The notes beneath the pieces are model-generated. The model was not told the DNA's origin. It did not search any database and saw only the letters and a list, made by a program, of their open reading frames with translations. From NCBI GenBank assembly GCA_963747345.1, contig CAVVFA010000028.1, positions 62,001-126,000 on the forward strand: a stretch of DNA of 64,000 bases, given 5' to 3'. The stretch comes from GCA-2746795 sp963747345 (GTDB taxonomy: Bacteria > Chloroflexota > Anaerolineae > Promineifilales > Promineifilaceae). This document shows positions 47,272 through 57,230 of the stretch, one piece after another. Positions within the stretch are counted from its first letter, which is position 1; each line of letters starts with the position of its first letter. A program made the position numbers and the translations under genes.

Positions 47272-48516
47272 CCACGCCAATGGCAAGCGCTCCAGTCCGC
47301 GAAACAGCACACCGGAACGCCATTTGAGTTCCGCTTCCGGCACAGCCAGACGCACCTCGGGAAAACGGCCGAACAAAGTTCGCAGCGCAATCACCCCTTC
47401 CAGCCGCGCCAACGGCGCACCCAGACAGTAATGAATGCCGTGCCCAAATGCCAGATGCTTGTTATTTTGGCGTGTCACATGCAGCTCATCTGGATGATGA
47501 AACTGGCAGCTATCCCGATTGGCCGATGACAAGACGACCCGCACCACGTCGCCCCGTTTCATGGCATGGCCTTTGTAGACGACATCGCGGCGTACCCAGC
47601 GGGTGGTTGAGGTTTCTACAGGGCCATCGTAACGCAGGAGTTCATTAACGGCCGTTTCCCACCCCGCTCCCTCCTTCACCAACGCCAACTGCTCAGGATG
47701 TTTGAGCAAGGCCAGTACCCCATTGCCAATCAGATTCACCGTCGTTTCATGCCCTGTCACCAACAGCAAAGCCACCATGCTAGACAATTCCGGTACCGAC
47801 AAGCGTTCACCTGACTTTTCCGCCCCGGCTATTTCAGCCGCGACTAACGCCGTCGTTAGATCATCTTGTGGGCGCTGCTGCCGTTCCTCAAACAAGTCTT
47901 GCAAATAATCAACAAAAGCCCGCACCTTGCGCCGCCGCTCCTTGTAGCTCAATCCATGCCGCCCAGGCGCAATAATCGCCTGTGACCAATCCTGCACCTC
48001 ATCCCGATCCGCATCAGGAATGCCCAACATGTCAGTGATGATGATGGTCGGCAGTGGCAACGCAAAATCCGCAATGAGATCCATTTCACCTTGAACAGCC
48101 ACTTGCGCCAGCAGATCGTCGGCGATGGCTTGAATGCGGGGAGCCATCTGCTCAATGCGGCGCGGCGTAAATGCCTGGTTAACCAGTCCGCGCAGGCGGG
48201 TGTGATCAGGCGGATCAGAAAAGAGCATGTTTTCGTTAATGAGGCGCTGCATGAACGGGGGCGTCTGCTGCGGTCCAACCTCTTCAGGCAGCAAGGTATT
48301 CTTTCTGTTTTTGACAAAGGTTTCGTTATCTTTCAGCACCTCAACCACATCGTCGTACTGGCTGATGTACCAAATCGTGGAGCCGTCCGGCGCGATGTGG
48401 GGGTAGATGGGATGGTGCTGGCGCATTTCCGCATAAGTGGGAAACGGGTCTGCCTTGAACATGCGGCTGAACAAATCGTAATGGGGGTCTTGGTCGTGCG
48501 GCGATTCTGTTTGCAT
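47269..48516 (-). CDS. Cytochrome P450
   Basis: A 415-residue bacterial P450 monooxygenase. I-helix GHETTVNLIGNG, K-helix ExxR in ELLRYDGPVE, and the heme-thiolate loop FGHGIHYCLGAPLARLEG with the Cys ligand. The sequence resembles CYP107/CYP109-type enzymes that oxidise varied lipophilic or polyketide substrates. No ferredoxin gene is adjacent, so redox partners must be elsewhere. Two palindrome-type copies. Confidence 0.93.
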   Translation of the reverse strand: MQTESPHDQDPHYDLFSRMFKADPFPTYAEMRQHHPIYPHIAPDGSTIWYISQYDDVVEVLKDNETFVKNRKNTLLPEEVGPQQTPPFMQRLINENMLFSDPPDHTRLRGLVNQAFTPRRIEQMAPRIQAIADDLLAQVAVQGEMDLIADFALPLPTIIITDMLGIPDADRDEVQDWSQAIIAPGRHGLSYKERRRKVRAFVDYLQDLFEERQQRPQDDLTTALVAAEIAGAEKSGERLSVPELSSMVALLLVTGHETTVNLIGNGVLALLKHPEQLALVKEGAGWETAVNELLRYDGPVETSTTRWVRRDVVYKGHAMKRGDVVRVVLSSANRDSCQFHHPDELHVTRQNNKHLAFGHGIHYCLGAPLARLEGVIALRTLFGRFPEVRLAVPEAELKWRSGVLFRGLERLPLAW

Positions 48517-48570
48517 GACGTTATTTTAGCACGCTTTAAAATGCGGGGAGCCTTACTCAAATAGTATATG

Positions 48571-48594
48571 TCATGTGAAAAACATGATCTTTTT
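48571..48594. terminator. Short hairpin with T run
   Basis: TCATGT (48571-48576) pairs with ACATGA (48582-48587) followed by TCTTTTTA. Lies between the divergent P450 and lipoprotein genes, so its direction is odd for a terminator of either gene. Confidence 0.4.
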
Positions 48595-48715
48595 AGAAAC
48601 GCAGCATGACAATGCTCACTATGTCAGGTTGATAACTCCCTAATATACTTTTTAACATTGCCAACACGGGGCGAAAAAGTAAAAGAAATTTTCCCCAAAC
48701 AAATCAGGAGGAACC

Positions 48716-49518
48716 ATGAAACGTATTACGAATGTCGCTTTAATTGGAGTTTGTATCATACTCGGTTGTATCTTTGTTTTAACTGGCTGTAACAATGAAG
48801 TCGCACCAACGGCCGTTGCCATCGCCCCTTCAAACACCCCCAGCGCCATCCCGCCCACAGCCACAGCCACAGAAACCGCTGCCCCGACAAAAACCCCCTT
48901 GCCCACCCATACCCCACAGCAACCGCCACAGCAACTGTGGAACCCTCTCCCACCAGCACCAACACTCCGACAAAAACTCCCAGTCCCGAACCAACTGAGC
49001 CGCCAAAAGCAACCAACACACCACGTCCCACAGCCACCGCCAAGCCAGCCCTGCCCACAACAGCACCAGCAACGGCCGTTCCGCCCACATCCCCCCCACC
49101 GACAACTGGAACCGCCCATACTTTCGCCGAAACGCCCATTCAGCCCTGGAATGCCGATACCTACGTGCGCTATTTAGGCCTGGTGCGCGATTCATTCCGC
49201 AGTTTTAACAGCGAATACCAACTGGCATTAACCACTGACAAACCATTTGATTGCGGCACATTTGTGGGCTGGACCGGCCTTTGGATTTTGGAAGCGCCCG
49301 GTTTTACAGAGGTACCGGCTGACTGGCAGCCATCTTACACAGAATATCGGAATAAACTACGGCAAATTGTCAGCTTAACAGCAGAAGTACGGCCGTTATG
49401 CAACGCAGAAGGCGGTGAAATCAGCGAAGAGTCCTCACGTGCCATTCTGGCCTTTTTGCTCGACGCTTATCCTCGGATGGAACAAATGATTCTGGAGGCA
49501 AACCAACTGCCACGTTAG
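48716..49518 (+). CDS. Lipoprotein with Thr/Pro-rich linker (frame broken)
   Basis: Signal peptide with lipobox LTGC (about residue 25) then a long low-complexity linker of Thr, Pro and Ala (about 30-130) and a C-terminal globular domain (NADTYVRYLGLVRDSFRSF, two Cys). One base is missing near 48914. Corrected length about 267 residues. Linkers of this kind hold extracellular domains away from the surface and are common in Chloroflexota. The C-terminal domain is not recognised. Two exact palindromes encode T-A-V in the linker. Confidence 0.7.
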
Positions 49519-50621
49519 TCAGGCGCCTTCCTCATCAAAGCGAAAGCCCAACTGACGTAGTTGGGCTTCTTCCAGACCACTGACACCGACGCCAATCAAA
49601 CGCATCTGCTGCTCTGGAGGCCAATTTTCTTGCCAGATAGCCGTTGCCAACCGGCAAATGGAATCGGCATCATCCACGCCATGCTCGACAGATTTTTGCC
49701 GCGTAAATGTCGTAAAATCAGCCCAACGAAATTTCACCCGGATGGTATGGCCTACAAGATTGCGTTTTTGTAGCGATTTTGCCACGCTCTCCGACTGCTT
49801 CACGAATCTGCTTTTGCAAAATCTCTGGGCTCATTTACATCTTCGTTAAACGTCCATTCCTGGCTGATGGATTTGGGCAAACCCCGCTCCTCATGCACCT
49901 CACGACTGTCTATGCCTCTGGCGCGTCGCTGCAAATTTTCCGCCTGATTGCCAAATTGACGGTACAGTGCGTCCAGGTCGGCCACAGCCAATTGACCACA
50001 TGTTTCAAGGCCCATGGCTGCCAGTTTTTCGGCCGTACGCGGGCCAATTCCCCAAATCGCCCGCGTTGACAATGGCGACAGAAAAACTGCTTCAAACCCA
50101 GGCAAAATGATGGTGCATCCCTGAGGTTTCTCGTGATCTGAGGCTACTTTCGCCACCAGTTTGCTGGTTGCCAGACCCACTGAGGCTGGTAGATGGGTTT
50201 GGGTGAAAACGGCCGTTCCCATTTCAGCCACCAGAGACAACGGATCCCGAACCTCACTCAGGTCTATATACGCCTCATCCACGCTAATCTGCTCCACTGG
50301 TCCATACTGGCGCAAAATGTCCATTACCTGCTGCGAACATTCATGGATACGAGACCAATCGGGTGACACAATTTTGAGCGAGGGGCAAAGACGAACGGCC
50401 GTTGCCGTAGGCATAGCCGAACGAATCCCCACCTTCCGCGCCTCATAACTGGCCGACGCCACCACCCCCCGCAAATCCGGCTTCCCACCCACCACCAGCG
50501 GCACACCCGCGTCTTCTGGATGATCCAAAAGATACACATTGACGTAAAACGCATCCATATCCAGATGCAAAATCGCCCTCGGCCACTCATACGCTTGCGA
50601 AACATCACCAAAAATAGACAT
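49519..50621 (-). CDS. dinB: DNA polymerase IV (two frame breaks)
   Basis: Y-family translesion polymerase. HLDMDAFYVNVYLLDHPE (catalytic Asp), VVGGKPDLRGVVASASYEAR, and ISVDEAYIDLSEV (catalytic Asp-Glu) form the palm site; helix-hairpin-helix GIGPRTAEKLAAMGLETCG follows. Extra bases near 49826 and 49791 break the frame in the little-finger domain, which continues SVAKSLQKRNLVGHTIRVKF. Corrected length about 366 residues, normal. Two exact palindromes (T-A-V) in the first third. The start follows a terminator of the PucC-family gene. Confidence 0.9.
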
Positions 50622-50651
50622 GTCAAAAAGTGAAAGTGCTGGTCAGAGATT

Positions 50652-50732
50652 AATAGAATCCGCAGATTTCCTCCCACATCTCCGTGAATCTCCGTGACTT
50701 CTCCGTGTACCTCTGTGTAACTATTCTTTGAC
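50652..50732. repeat. Word-repeat array CTCCGTGA
   Basis: CATCTCCGTGAATCTCCGTG, ACTTCTCCGTGTACCTCTGTG form a run of near-identical 12-13 base words upstream of dinB. Confidence 0.65.
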
Positions 50733-50744
50733 CAACACACCTAT

Positions 50745-50785
50745 CAAAAAATAAAAGTGCGACCCACTGCTAAAGCGCATCGCAC
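50745..50785 (-). terminator. Intrinsic terminator of the PucC-family gene
   Basis: On the minus strand GTGCGA (50780-50785) pairs with TCGCAC (50757-50762), followed by TTTTATTTTTT. The loop CTTTAGCAGTGGG is nearly the same as in the terminator at 55.85 kb. Confidence 0.75.
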
Positions 50786-50816
50786 CCCTCAATCGTCAAT
50801 CCCAAATCCCCAATCG

Positions 50817-52190
50817 TCAATCCGAAAGCGCCATCTGCACATCCGTCCGATCTACCACCCGCCCCACATCACGCGCAAACCCCACTACATCAATGCTAGA
50901 CAAGATCAAAATCGCACCAACAAGACCTAGCGCTTCCAGTCCAAAAAGAATGGCATACGTCATACTTGGCGGCAGTCCCAGCCCTAACAACAAAATATCG
51001 CGCGTCGCACCGCCCAAAAACGTGCCAAGACCCTTCGACACCAGAATCGCCACCGACCACAAGCCCAAATATGCTCCAGCCTCGGCATCAGAAGCCATCA
51101 CCGCCATCAAGCTGAGACCGCCAAACGTATAAATACCAAATCCGCCACCAAAAATAAGCAGTGCCACCTCAATCAAATGCACCTGCCCCATCAAGGCTGA
51201 TGCAGATAGCAGAAGCAACCCCGCTGCCATCACCCCCAAACCCCAATTCGCAATTTGAGCCTGACGTTCTGGCGGCCGTTTTCGCCACAAATAAGTGCTA
51301 ACCAGCAGCGTCACCACCGTAGCTGCTTGCCAATAACTGTTAAATCGCGTCGTGCGACTCAGCGGCAAACCAAATGTCTCCGCCCCAAACGGTTCCAAAA
51401 TCGCATCTTGCGCCCAGGCCGCCATCGTTGCCACCGCCAGAAAAAAGAAAAAGCGACGGGTACGTGGATCTGCCCAGATTTTCTGGATAATCGCCGCAAA
51501 CCTTGGCCGAGACTCACGCTCTGCCTCTGATTCAACGGGTTGATCCGCCTTCTTAACGCGCTTCTCCGTGCCAAAAATAGCAAAAAACCAGAAGAAACCG
51601 CCAATCACCATCGTGGCAATCACCATCTCCCAGAAAATCGCCTCTGAATACGACTCCATCCAAATGCTAAACCCAATGCCAGCAATGGCGAAAAAGATGA
51701 TGAGCATCGTCTCGACGGCGCTAATCGCCAACCCTTGCTTTTCTGGCGGCGCAGAATCACGCACCAACGCCAAAAACGGACTGCCCGAAATCAGCGTGCC
51801 AATGCCATACATCAACGACGACGCCAATGCCAACAACCAGCCCACCGCATCCGTCGTCGCCCCATCCAGCCTCATTAAACTAAAGCCCAGAAGCGGCAGA
51901 GAGAACACCATCAACCCCCGTCCCAGCCAAATATAAGAAGTGCGCCGAAAGCCAAACAACCATCTCGTATCAGAACGATAGCCCGCCCACAAACTCAGCG
52001 GCGACAGCAGATAACGCAGCGCAATTAGCAATCCCACCGGGGTAGCAGGAATGCCAAAATTGGAAATCATGACGCGGTTCCAGATACTTGTCACCAGAAT
52101 ATCGCCCATCGCAGAGCCGATCTGGAAACTGCTCAAGCGCAACAAGCGCCAGTAGCTAAATGGTTTTTTCACTTGGGTGTATTGGGTCAT
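50817..52190 (-). CDS. PucC-family (BCD) MFS transporter
   Basis: A 457-residue, 12-helix protein of the PucC/LhaA branch of the major facilitator family. Signature segments are LRLSSFQIGSAMGDIL, PVGLLIALRYLLSPLSLWAGYRSDT, and AQDAILEPFGAETFGLPLSRTT, all typical of proteins that assist light-harvesting complex assembly or bacteriochlorophyll handling. No pigment or reaction-centre gene is in the window. Non-phototrophic Chloroflexota could use such a carrier for another ligand. Identity of the family is firm, role open. No exact palindrome inside. Confidence 0.82.
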   Translation of the reverse strand: MTQYTQVKKPFSYWRLLRLSSFQIGSAMGDILVTSIWNRVMISNFGIPATPVGLLIALRYLLSPLSLWAGYRSDTRWLFGFRRTSYIWLGRGLMVFSLPLLGFSLMRLDGATTDAVGWLLALASSLMYGIGTLISGSPFLALVRDSAPPEKQGLAISAVETMLIIFFAIAGIGFSIWMESYSEAIFWEMVIATMVIGGFFWFFAIFGTEKRVKKADQPVESEAERESRPRFAAIIQKIWADPRTRRFFFFLAVATMAAWAQDAILEPFGAETFGLPLSRTTRFNSYWQAATVVTLLVSTYLWRKRPPERQAQIANWGLGVMAAGLLLLSASALMGQVHLIEVALLIFGGGFGIYTFGGLSLMAVMASDAEAGAYLGLWSVAILVSKGLGTFLGGATRDILLLGLGLPPSMTYAILFGLEALGLVGAILILSSIDVVGFARDVGRVVDRTDVQMALSD

Positions 52191-52256
52191 TGATGTCCTT
52201 TATTCGCAGTCTGTTTTTGGGTAGGCGTGGATTGTACAGGTATCGACCCACAGATC

Positions 52257-52286
52257 AAAAAAGCCTCTCTTCGATGGAAGAAAGGC
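52257..52286 (-). terminator. Intrinsic terminator of the histidine kinase gene
   Basis: On the minus strand GCCTTTCTTC (52286-52277) pairs with GAAGAGAGGC (52272-52263), one mismatch, followed by six T. Confidence 0.7.
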
Positions 52287-52362
52287 CATAGGTTTCTGAA
52301 AATATTAAAATCCCCGACAAATACCGGGTTCACAGGCTTAGGATGAATTAAAAAAGCCTTAG

Positions 52363-52408
52363 ATTGGAGATTGAAGACCATATCTCCAATCTCTAAACTC
52401 CAGTCTCG
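52363..52408. repeat. Inverted repeat of GATTGGAGAT words
   Basis: GATTGGAGAT (near 52367) and ATCTCCAATC (near 52381) are perfect reverse complements, followed by further CTCTAAACTCCAGTCTC. Same word family as 5.3, 26.7 and 37.4 kb. Confidence 0.75.
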
Positions 52409-52463
52409 TGTAAGTTATTTAATTCTCGTTCCTTAGTCCTCGTCTTGTAAATTCCGCATTGTG

Positions 52464-54353
52464 CTATACAACCACTGTTTCAGGCACGGCAAGCGGCAGT
52501 ATAATCGTAAATGTAGTGCCTTCACCTACCCGACTCGACGCCTGAATACTGCCGCCCAACCCATCAATGTAATCTTTAGTCCAGAACAAACCAAAGCCCA
52601 TGCCACCATCCTGTTTCTTTGTTGACCAACCAAGTTCAAAGATATTGTGCAGGTTTTCTACCGAAATACCAGGGCCATTATCCCGGATAATGATCTTGAC
52701 TTCTGTCTCAGAAATCAGTTTTGAACTTATCCACATTTGAGCATCTCGCGCAGACGCAGCCATCGCTTCTGCCGCATTCTTGATGATGATACGGAAAGCT
52801 TCAGACAACATATCTTTAACCGTTTCTGCCGGAGCTAACGATTCTGCAAAATCAAGATGCAAGGTTACATCCGTTTCTGTCATGACTTTAGCCGTACTAC
52901 GTAAGATTGACGTGCGTGGATATATTTCTAATAAGGCACGCGCGATGCAGTCATGAACATCTACCGGCGCATCTTCTTTCGTTTCCCAGGGCGCATTCAG
53001 ATTATCAAGAATTGCGATGATTTTCTCTAGCTGATCAGCAGCAGTGGGCAGTTCACGCAATAAAAATTGTTGGCGGTCTGGTGAAAGTTCCGGCAACATT
53101 TGCAGTAATTGCATATACCCGTTTACATTACCGACGTAATTACGTAAAGAATGCGCCGAAGCAATGGTGCTAAAGGCCATGCGGCCAAATGTTTGGGCAA
53201 TTTGCCGCTGTTCAGCTGTTTCTCGGAACAAACGAGCATTGTTGATACCGACGGCCGCTTGCTGTCCCAAGGCGGTGAGTACACTTAATTCCCAGGCTGA
53301 AAACCTCGCTTTCCGGCTGGTGACAAATAAGTTACCCATCACCTGATCGTCCAAGAAAAATGGTACGGCTACTACCCGTTTAATGCCCAATAGTTGCTGA
53401 ACTTGGTCAGCTATTTCTCGGGTGGCAACGGGGCGCAGCAGGTCATAAAGATGCTCGGAAATGAGGTAGTTTTCGGGACGGCCGTTTAGCCCATTCACCG
53501 CCCGCACACTCAAATTCTCCTTATAAGCTTCGTCATCCAAATAAGCAACGGCCTGATCGCCAATGAGCGAAGCGCCTGCTTGCGCCTCAAATTGACTGAC
53601 AAACGGCATTGTTTCATCAACTGCAAACGCACGAACCGGCAAGGCATTTCCGTTTTCTAAGGTAGCAACCATGGCGCCCGCGTAACCCAGTTCCAAAACA
53701 ACCGCATCGACAATCGCCTGTAAGACATCTTTTTCGTTTGTCATGTGAGCCTGCAACTTAAGAATAATGCGTTCCAGGGCTTGCATGGAATCTAAACGAC
53801 GTTGATTCTGAATCGCTGTGGCTGCTTGCTGTCCAAATGCATTAAGGAAATTAATGTCACGTTCACTGAGATGCTCCGGTGCCGCCGCCATTAAACTGCC
53901 TACAACTTCTCCGTAAATTTGGAAAGGTACGGTTATGACCTGCTTCACGCCCGCTGCTTGCTGTAACGCGTCTGAATTACTTCGAGTCAAGTAAGGAGAA
54001 AATAAATCATACAATGATTCCGAGGTGCGCGATACTGGAGAGCTCTCACCATTATTGGTAATCGTTTTAACAGCTAGATTATCTTGAAAATCGGGGTCTT
54101 GGAGTTTGAATAGTGTGCCGATGCCCAGTTCATCCATTTCATCAAGCAGAGTCGGATCGGGCAAATCAGCCAGGGCATCACTCAACTTATATGACCGCAC
54201 AGCCAGCACATGGCCTTGTTCCAATGTGGCGACCATCGCCCCCATGCAATCGAGCCAATTCACAACATCATTGGCAATCTGTTGCAACACTTCTTGTAAA
54301 TCTGGTGATATTTTGGGAACCTGCATATCAAGGATTTTCAAAGGGTTATCCAA
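52464..54353 (-). CDS. Tandem GAF-domain sensor histidine kinase
   Basis: A 629-residue cytosolic sensor kinase without membrane helices. Two GAF domains (about 15-190 and 200-375) share the signature GAMVATLE. A degenerate dimerisation helix follows (SAHSLRNYVGNVNGYMQLLQ, with the likely phospho-His), then HATPase_c: N-box IIIKNAAEAM, G1 IIRDNGPGIS and G2 GGMGFGLFWTKDYIDG. The signal is unknown. No response regulator gene adjoins, so it is an orphan kinase. Lower density of palindromes (only variants) than in neighbours. Confidence 0.88.
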   Translation of the reverse strand: MDNPLKILDMQVPKISPDLQEVLQQIANDVVNWLDCMGAMVATLEQGHVLAVRSYKLSDALADLPDPTLLDEMDELGIGTLFKLQDPDFQDNLAVKTITNNGESSPVSRTSESLYDLFSPYLTRSNSDALQQAAGVKQVITVPFQIYGEVVGSLMAAAPEHLSERDINFLNAFGQQAATAIQNQRRLDSMQALERIILKLQAHMTNEKDVLQAIVDAVVLELGYAGAMVATLENGNALPVRAFAVDETMPFVSQFEAQAGASLIGDQAVAYLDDEAYKENLSVRAVNGLNGRPENYLISEHLYDLLRPVATREIADQVQQLLGIKRVVAVPFFLDDQVMGNLFVTSRKARFSAWELSVLTALGQQAAVGINNARLFRETAEQRQIAQTFGRMAFSTIASAHSLRNYVGNVNGYMQLLQMLPELSPDRQQFLLRELPTAADQLEKIIAILDNLNAPWETKEDAPVDVHDCIARALLEIYPRTSILRSTAKVMTETDVTLHLDFAESLAPAETVKDMLSEAFRIIIKNAAEAMAASARDAQMWISSKLISETEVKIIIRDNGPGISVENLHNIFELGWSTKKQDGGMGFGLFWTKDYIDGLGGSIQASSRVGEGTTFTIILPLAVPETVVV

Positions 54354-54493
54354 TTTTTTGAGTTATTGGGTATAGATTGGCTAGGATGATCAGTGCATTG
54401 GTTGTTCATTGCATTTTATCACTTTATGTCTCTTTGATAAACCATGGGTGATAGTTGTGGGGATGGGACTTCTGTCCTGTTTTGCTAAAAAAA

Positions 54494-54523
54494 AGAGGGC
54501 GAATCTCTGTGGATTCGCCCTCT
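54494..54523. terminator. Bidirectional terminator, 12-bp perfect stem
   Basis: AGAGGGCGAATC (54494-54505) pairs exactly with GATTCGCCCTCT (54512-54523), with A run before and T run after. Ends the thiolase transcript on minus. Confidence 0.85.
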
Positions 54524-54554
54524 TTTTAGCTTTCAAACGACAAACTGTGGGACA

Positions 54555-55698
54555 CTACGGCCGTTTTAAAATATGTGTGGCAATCGTAGCGCCGCTGCCG
54601 CCGATGTTTTGCGTCATGGCAATGTTCACACCGTCGATTTGCGCGTCGCCGGCGTCGCCACGGAGCTGCAAGGTGGCCTCGGCCAGTTGGTACAGACCTG
54701 TCGCCCCGACCGGATGACCGCGCCCTTTAAGACCGCCCATGGTGCTGATTGGTAAACGGCCGTTTGCCAAAATATCACCACGCTGCCCCATCTTCACACC
54801 CTCACCCCGTTCCGCAAAACCACAAGATTCCAGCGACAACGCCGCCATGATGCTAAAGGCATCGTGCAATTCAAAAATATCAATGTCTTCTTGGCTAACT
54901 CCTGCCTGCGCATATGCCTTTTTTGCCGACAGTTCGGCCGCCTTCAACCACAGCGGCTGTTCACGGTCATGGATCGCCAACGTATCCGTTGACGCCGCCG
55001 AGCCGACTACACGAATCGCGTTCGGCGCTTTGCTTACCGGAACCAACAGCAGCGCCGCCGCCCCATCCCCAATCGGAGACGCATCAAACAAACTGATGGG
55101 ATCTGCCACAATGCGCCCTTTGTCATATGTTTTTTGAGTAATCGGCTCACGGAACATCGCATTGGGATTTTTAGCGCCATTGGCATGGGCATTGATGGCA
55201 AACGGCGCAAAATCTGCACGCTGATAGCCATACTCATGCATATAGCGGCGCATAATCAGCGCATTCAGACCCACAAAGGTGACACCATGAATAATTTCGT
55301 AATCGGCATCAGCGGCCGTCGCTAAAGCGGTAGTCGTTTGGGTGAGACCCGTGTCAGTCATCTTCTCCACACCGATAACCAGCACCGCTTCCATCTCCCC
55401 ACTGGCAACCGCCAAAATCCCCTGCCGCATTGCCGAACCAGCCGAGCCGCAAGCCGCTTCCAGTTTCACCGCCTCCACACCCCGCTGCCCCAAATGATCA
55501 GCTACCAACGCGCCCAAATGACGCTGTTTGTTCAAATCGCCGCTGGTCATATTGCTGACAAACAGGCCATCGATCTTAGTCTACACCCGCGTCAGCCAGC
55601 GCCGCCCGACCCGCATCAACCGCTAGTTGGCGCAAAGACAAATCCCAATGTTCGCGCACTGGCACTTGTCCTACGCCTAAAATTGCAACTTCTTGCAT
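54555..55698 (-). CDS. Thiolase / acetyl-CoA acetyltransferase (frame broken)
   Basis: Condenses or cleaves acyl-CoA thioesters. About 380 residues after removing an extra base near 55578. Acylated Cys in EAACGSAGSA, ELHDAFSI, and GGLKGRGHPVGATG (catalytic His). The form is that of archaeal/SCP-x type thiolases, which usually sit beside a DUF35 zinc-ribbon protein and HMG-CoA synthase; neither is near. GGAGG with 5-base spacing favours the second of two adjacent ATGs as start (55696-55698). Two palindrome-type copies in the 3' part. Confidence 0.85.
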
Positions 55699-55714
55699 CA
55701 TTACCTCCGAATCA

Positions 55715-55755
55715 TAAAAAGACGGCGATCTTCAAAGCTGAACAAATCGCCGTCT
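55715..55755 (-). terminator. Intrinsic terminator, 10-bp perfect stem
   Basis: On the minus strand AGACGGCGAT (55755-55746) pairs with ATCGCCGTCT (55729-55720) followed by TTTTTAT. Lies just upstream of the thiolase gene, after ilvE. Confidence 0.8.
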
Positions 55756-55846
55756 ATAAGTTTATTGTTGTTAGCTCACAGAGCATCTAGTTTACCGTTT
55801 CCCAGTGTCAGAAACTATCAATTTTTGCCGGAACACCTACCAAAAC

Positions 55847-55885
55847 ATAAAAACGCGACCCATCGCTAAAGGATACGCCGCGTTT
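55847..55885 (-). terminator. Intrinsic terminator of ilvE
   Basis: On the minus strand AAACGCG pairs with CGCGTTT across a loop holding CTTTAGCGATGGG, then TTTTTATGTTTT. Its loop closely matches the terminator at 50.75 kb. Confidence 0.75.
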
Positions 55886-55937
55886 AAAAAATGAAATGTG
55901 CTGCGTGAATGATGATTTTCACGCATCGCGCATTACC

Positions 55938-57014
55938 TTATTTTTTCACTTCGACCATAAGTGTCCAGCCATACGGGTCTGGCAAACGGCCGGTTTGGAT
56001 GCCGGTCAACTGGTCAAACAGGTGGGCAGAGACGGGGCCAGGTTCATTGTTATTGATGACGTATTCTTCCCCTTTGTAGCCAAATTTGCCTACTGGCGCG
56101 ATGACAGCGGCCGTGCCACAGCCAAACACCTCTGTGATTTTGCCGGATTTCAAATCAGCGATCATGTCGTTGACATCAATCGTTTCTTCGCTCACTTCAT
56201 AGCCGAGGTCGGGCGCAAGTTGCAAGACGGATTTGCGCGTAATGCCATCTAAAATGCTGCCACTCAGTTTGGGCGTAACGATTTTATTGCCATGCACAAA
56301 GCAGATGTTCATCGCCCCCACTTCTTCAATGTATCTGCCTTCAATCGCGTCCAACCACAGCACTTGGGAGTAGCCATGTGCTTTCACCGCTTCGCTGACG
56401 TAGAGACTGGCGGCATAGTTGCCACCCGTTTTGGCGTTACCCGTCCCGCCTTTAACCGCACGCCGGTATTCGTCGGAAATGTATACTGGCACGGGGGCAA
56501 AGCCTTCTTTAAAGTAAGCGCCTACCGGACTGAGAATGATGAAGTGGATATATGTTTTGCTGGCATGAACGCCCAAGGCGGCATCGGTAGCAATCATGGC
56601 CGGACGAATGTAGAGCGTTGCCCCAGGCACGTTGGGAACCCACTCGTTCTCTAGCTCAATTAGCTGGATGATAGCGGCGACATGCTCTTCTTCATCCACC
56701 GCTGGCATGACCATGCGCTGGGCAGAGACGTTGAAGCGTCGGGTGTTTTCCCAAGGTCGGAAAAGGTTGATGTTGCCATCATCACGACGATAGGCTTTGG
56801 TGCCTTCAAAGATTTCTTGTGCATAATGGAAAACGGCCGTTGACGGATCCAGTTCAAACGGGCCATAAGGGCCAACCTGAGCATCATGCCAGCCCACACC
56901 TTCCGTATATTTTTGGGTAAACATGCGGTTGCTAAATTTGTTGCCAAAGCCAAAATCATCGACGGGGGGTGTTTTCAGTGTCGATTCATCAAGGGGGAGG
57001 ATATTTATGTCCAT
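55938..57014 (-). CDS. ilvE: Branched-chain amino acid aminotransferase
   Basis: PLP enzyme that makes and degrades Leu, Ile and Val. The 358-residue protein is of the long (BCAT) type: GPFELDPSTAVFHYAQEIFEG, LYIRP, PLP Lys in GGTGNAKTGGNYAAS, and EVFGCGTAAVIAPVG. Length and motifs are normal. Monocistronic with two terminators behind it. Three palindrome-type copies, one exact (S-T-A-V-F). No other branched-chain genes nearby. Confidence 0.94.
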   Translation of the reverse strand: MDINILPLDESTLKTPPVDDFGFGNKFSNRMFTQKYTEGVGWHDAQVGPYGPFELDPSTAVFHYAQEIFEGTKAYRRDDGNINLFRPWENTRRFNVSAQRMVMPAVDEEEHVAAIIQLIELENEWVPNVPGATLYIRPAMIATDAALGVHASKTYIHFIILSPVGAYFKEGFAPVPVYISDEYRRAVKGGTGNAKTGGNYAASLYVSEAVKAHGYSQVLWLDAIEGRYIEEVGAMNICFVHGNKIVTPKLSGSILDGITRKSVLQLAPDLGYEVSEETIDVNDMIADLKSGKITEVFGCGTAAVIAPVGKFGYKGEEYVINNNEPGPVSAHLFDQLTGIQTGRLPDPYGWTLMVEVKK

Positions 57015-57194
57015 GACATCTCCTGTACGGGAAATTATTGTGGGATTCCTGGCTAACTATTAAATGCACATCTTATTTAGTCGTTAGTCCTAAATCCCCG
57101 TTTCTATCATTTTTCTATGCAAGTTTTACCATTTTTTAGCGTACCTGAACAGAGTGGATTTTCAAACATTGTCAATGCCAATTGCCAATGCCTA

Positions 57195-57223
57195 TTGCCC
57201 ACGCCTCCATCATCCATTAAGAT
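57195..57223 (+). promoter_or_regulatory. Promoter TTGCCC-17-TAAGAT before a start codon
   Basis: -35 TTGCCC (57195-57200), 17-base spacer and -10 TAAGAT (57218-57223). The ATG of the next gene is 7 bases after the -10, so the mRNA would be leaderless. The -35 is in a CCAATTGCCAATGCC word repeat. Confidence 0.5.
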
Positions 57224-57230
57224 ACGCGCC

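Larger units (their letters stand above)
52191..52463. other. Intergenic region between PucC-family gene and histidine kinase gene
   Basis: Holds a minus-strand terminator (52257-52286), an inverted repeat array (52363-52408) and a short segment with no clear role. No gene. Confidence 0.6.
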
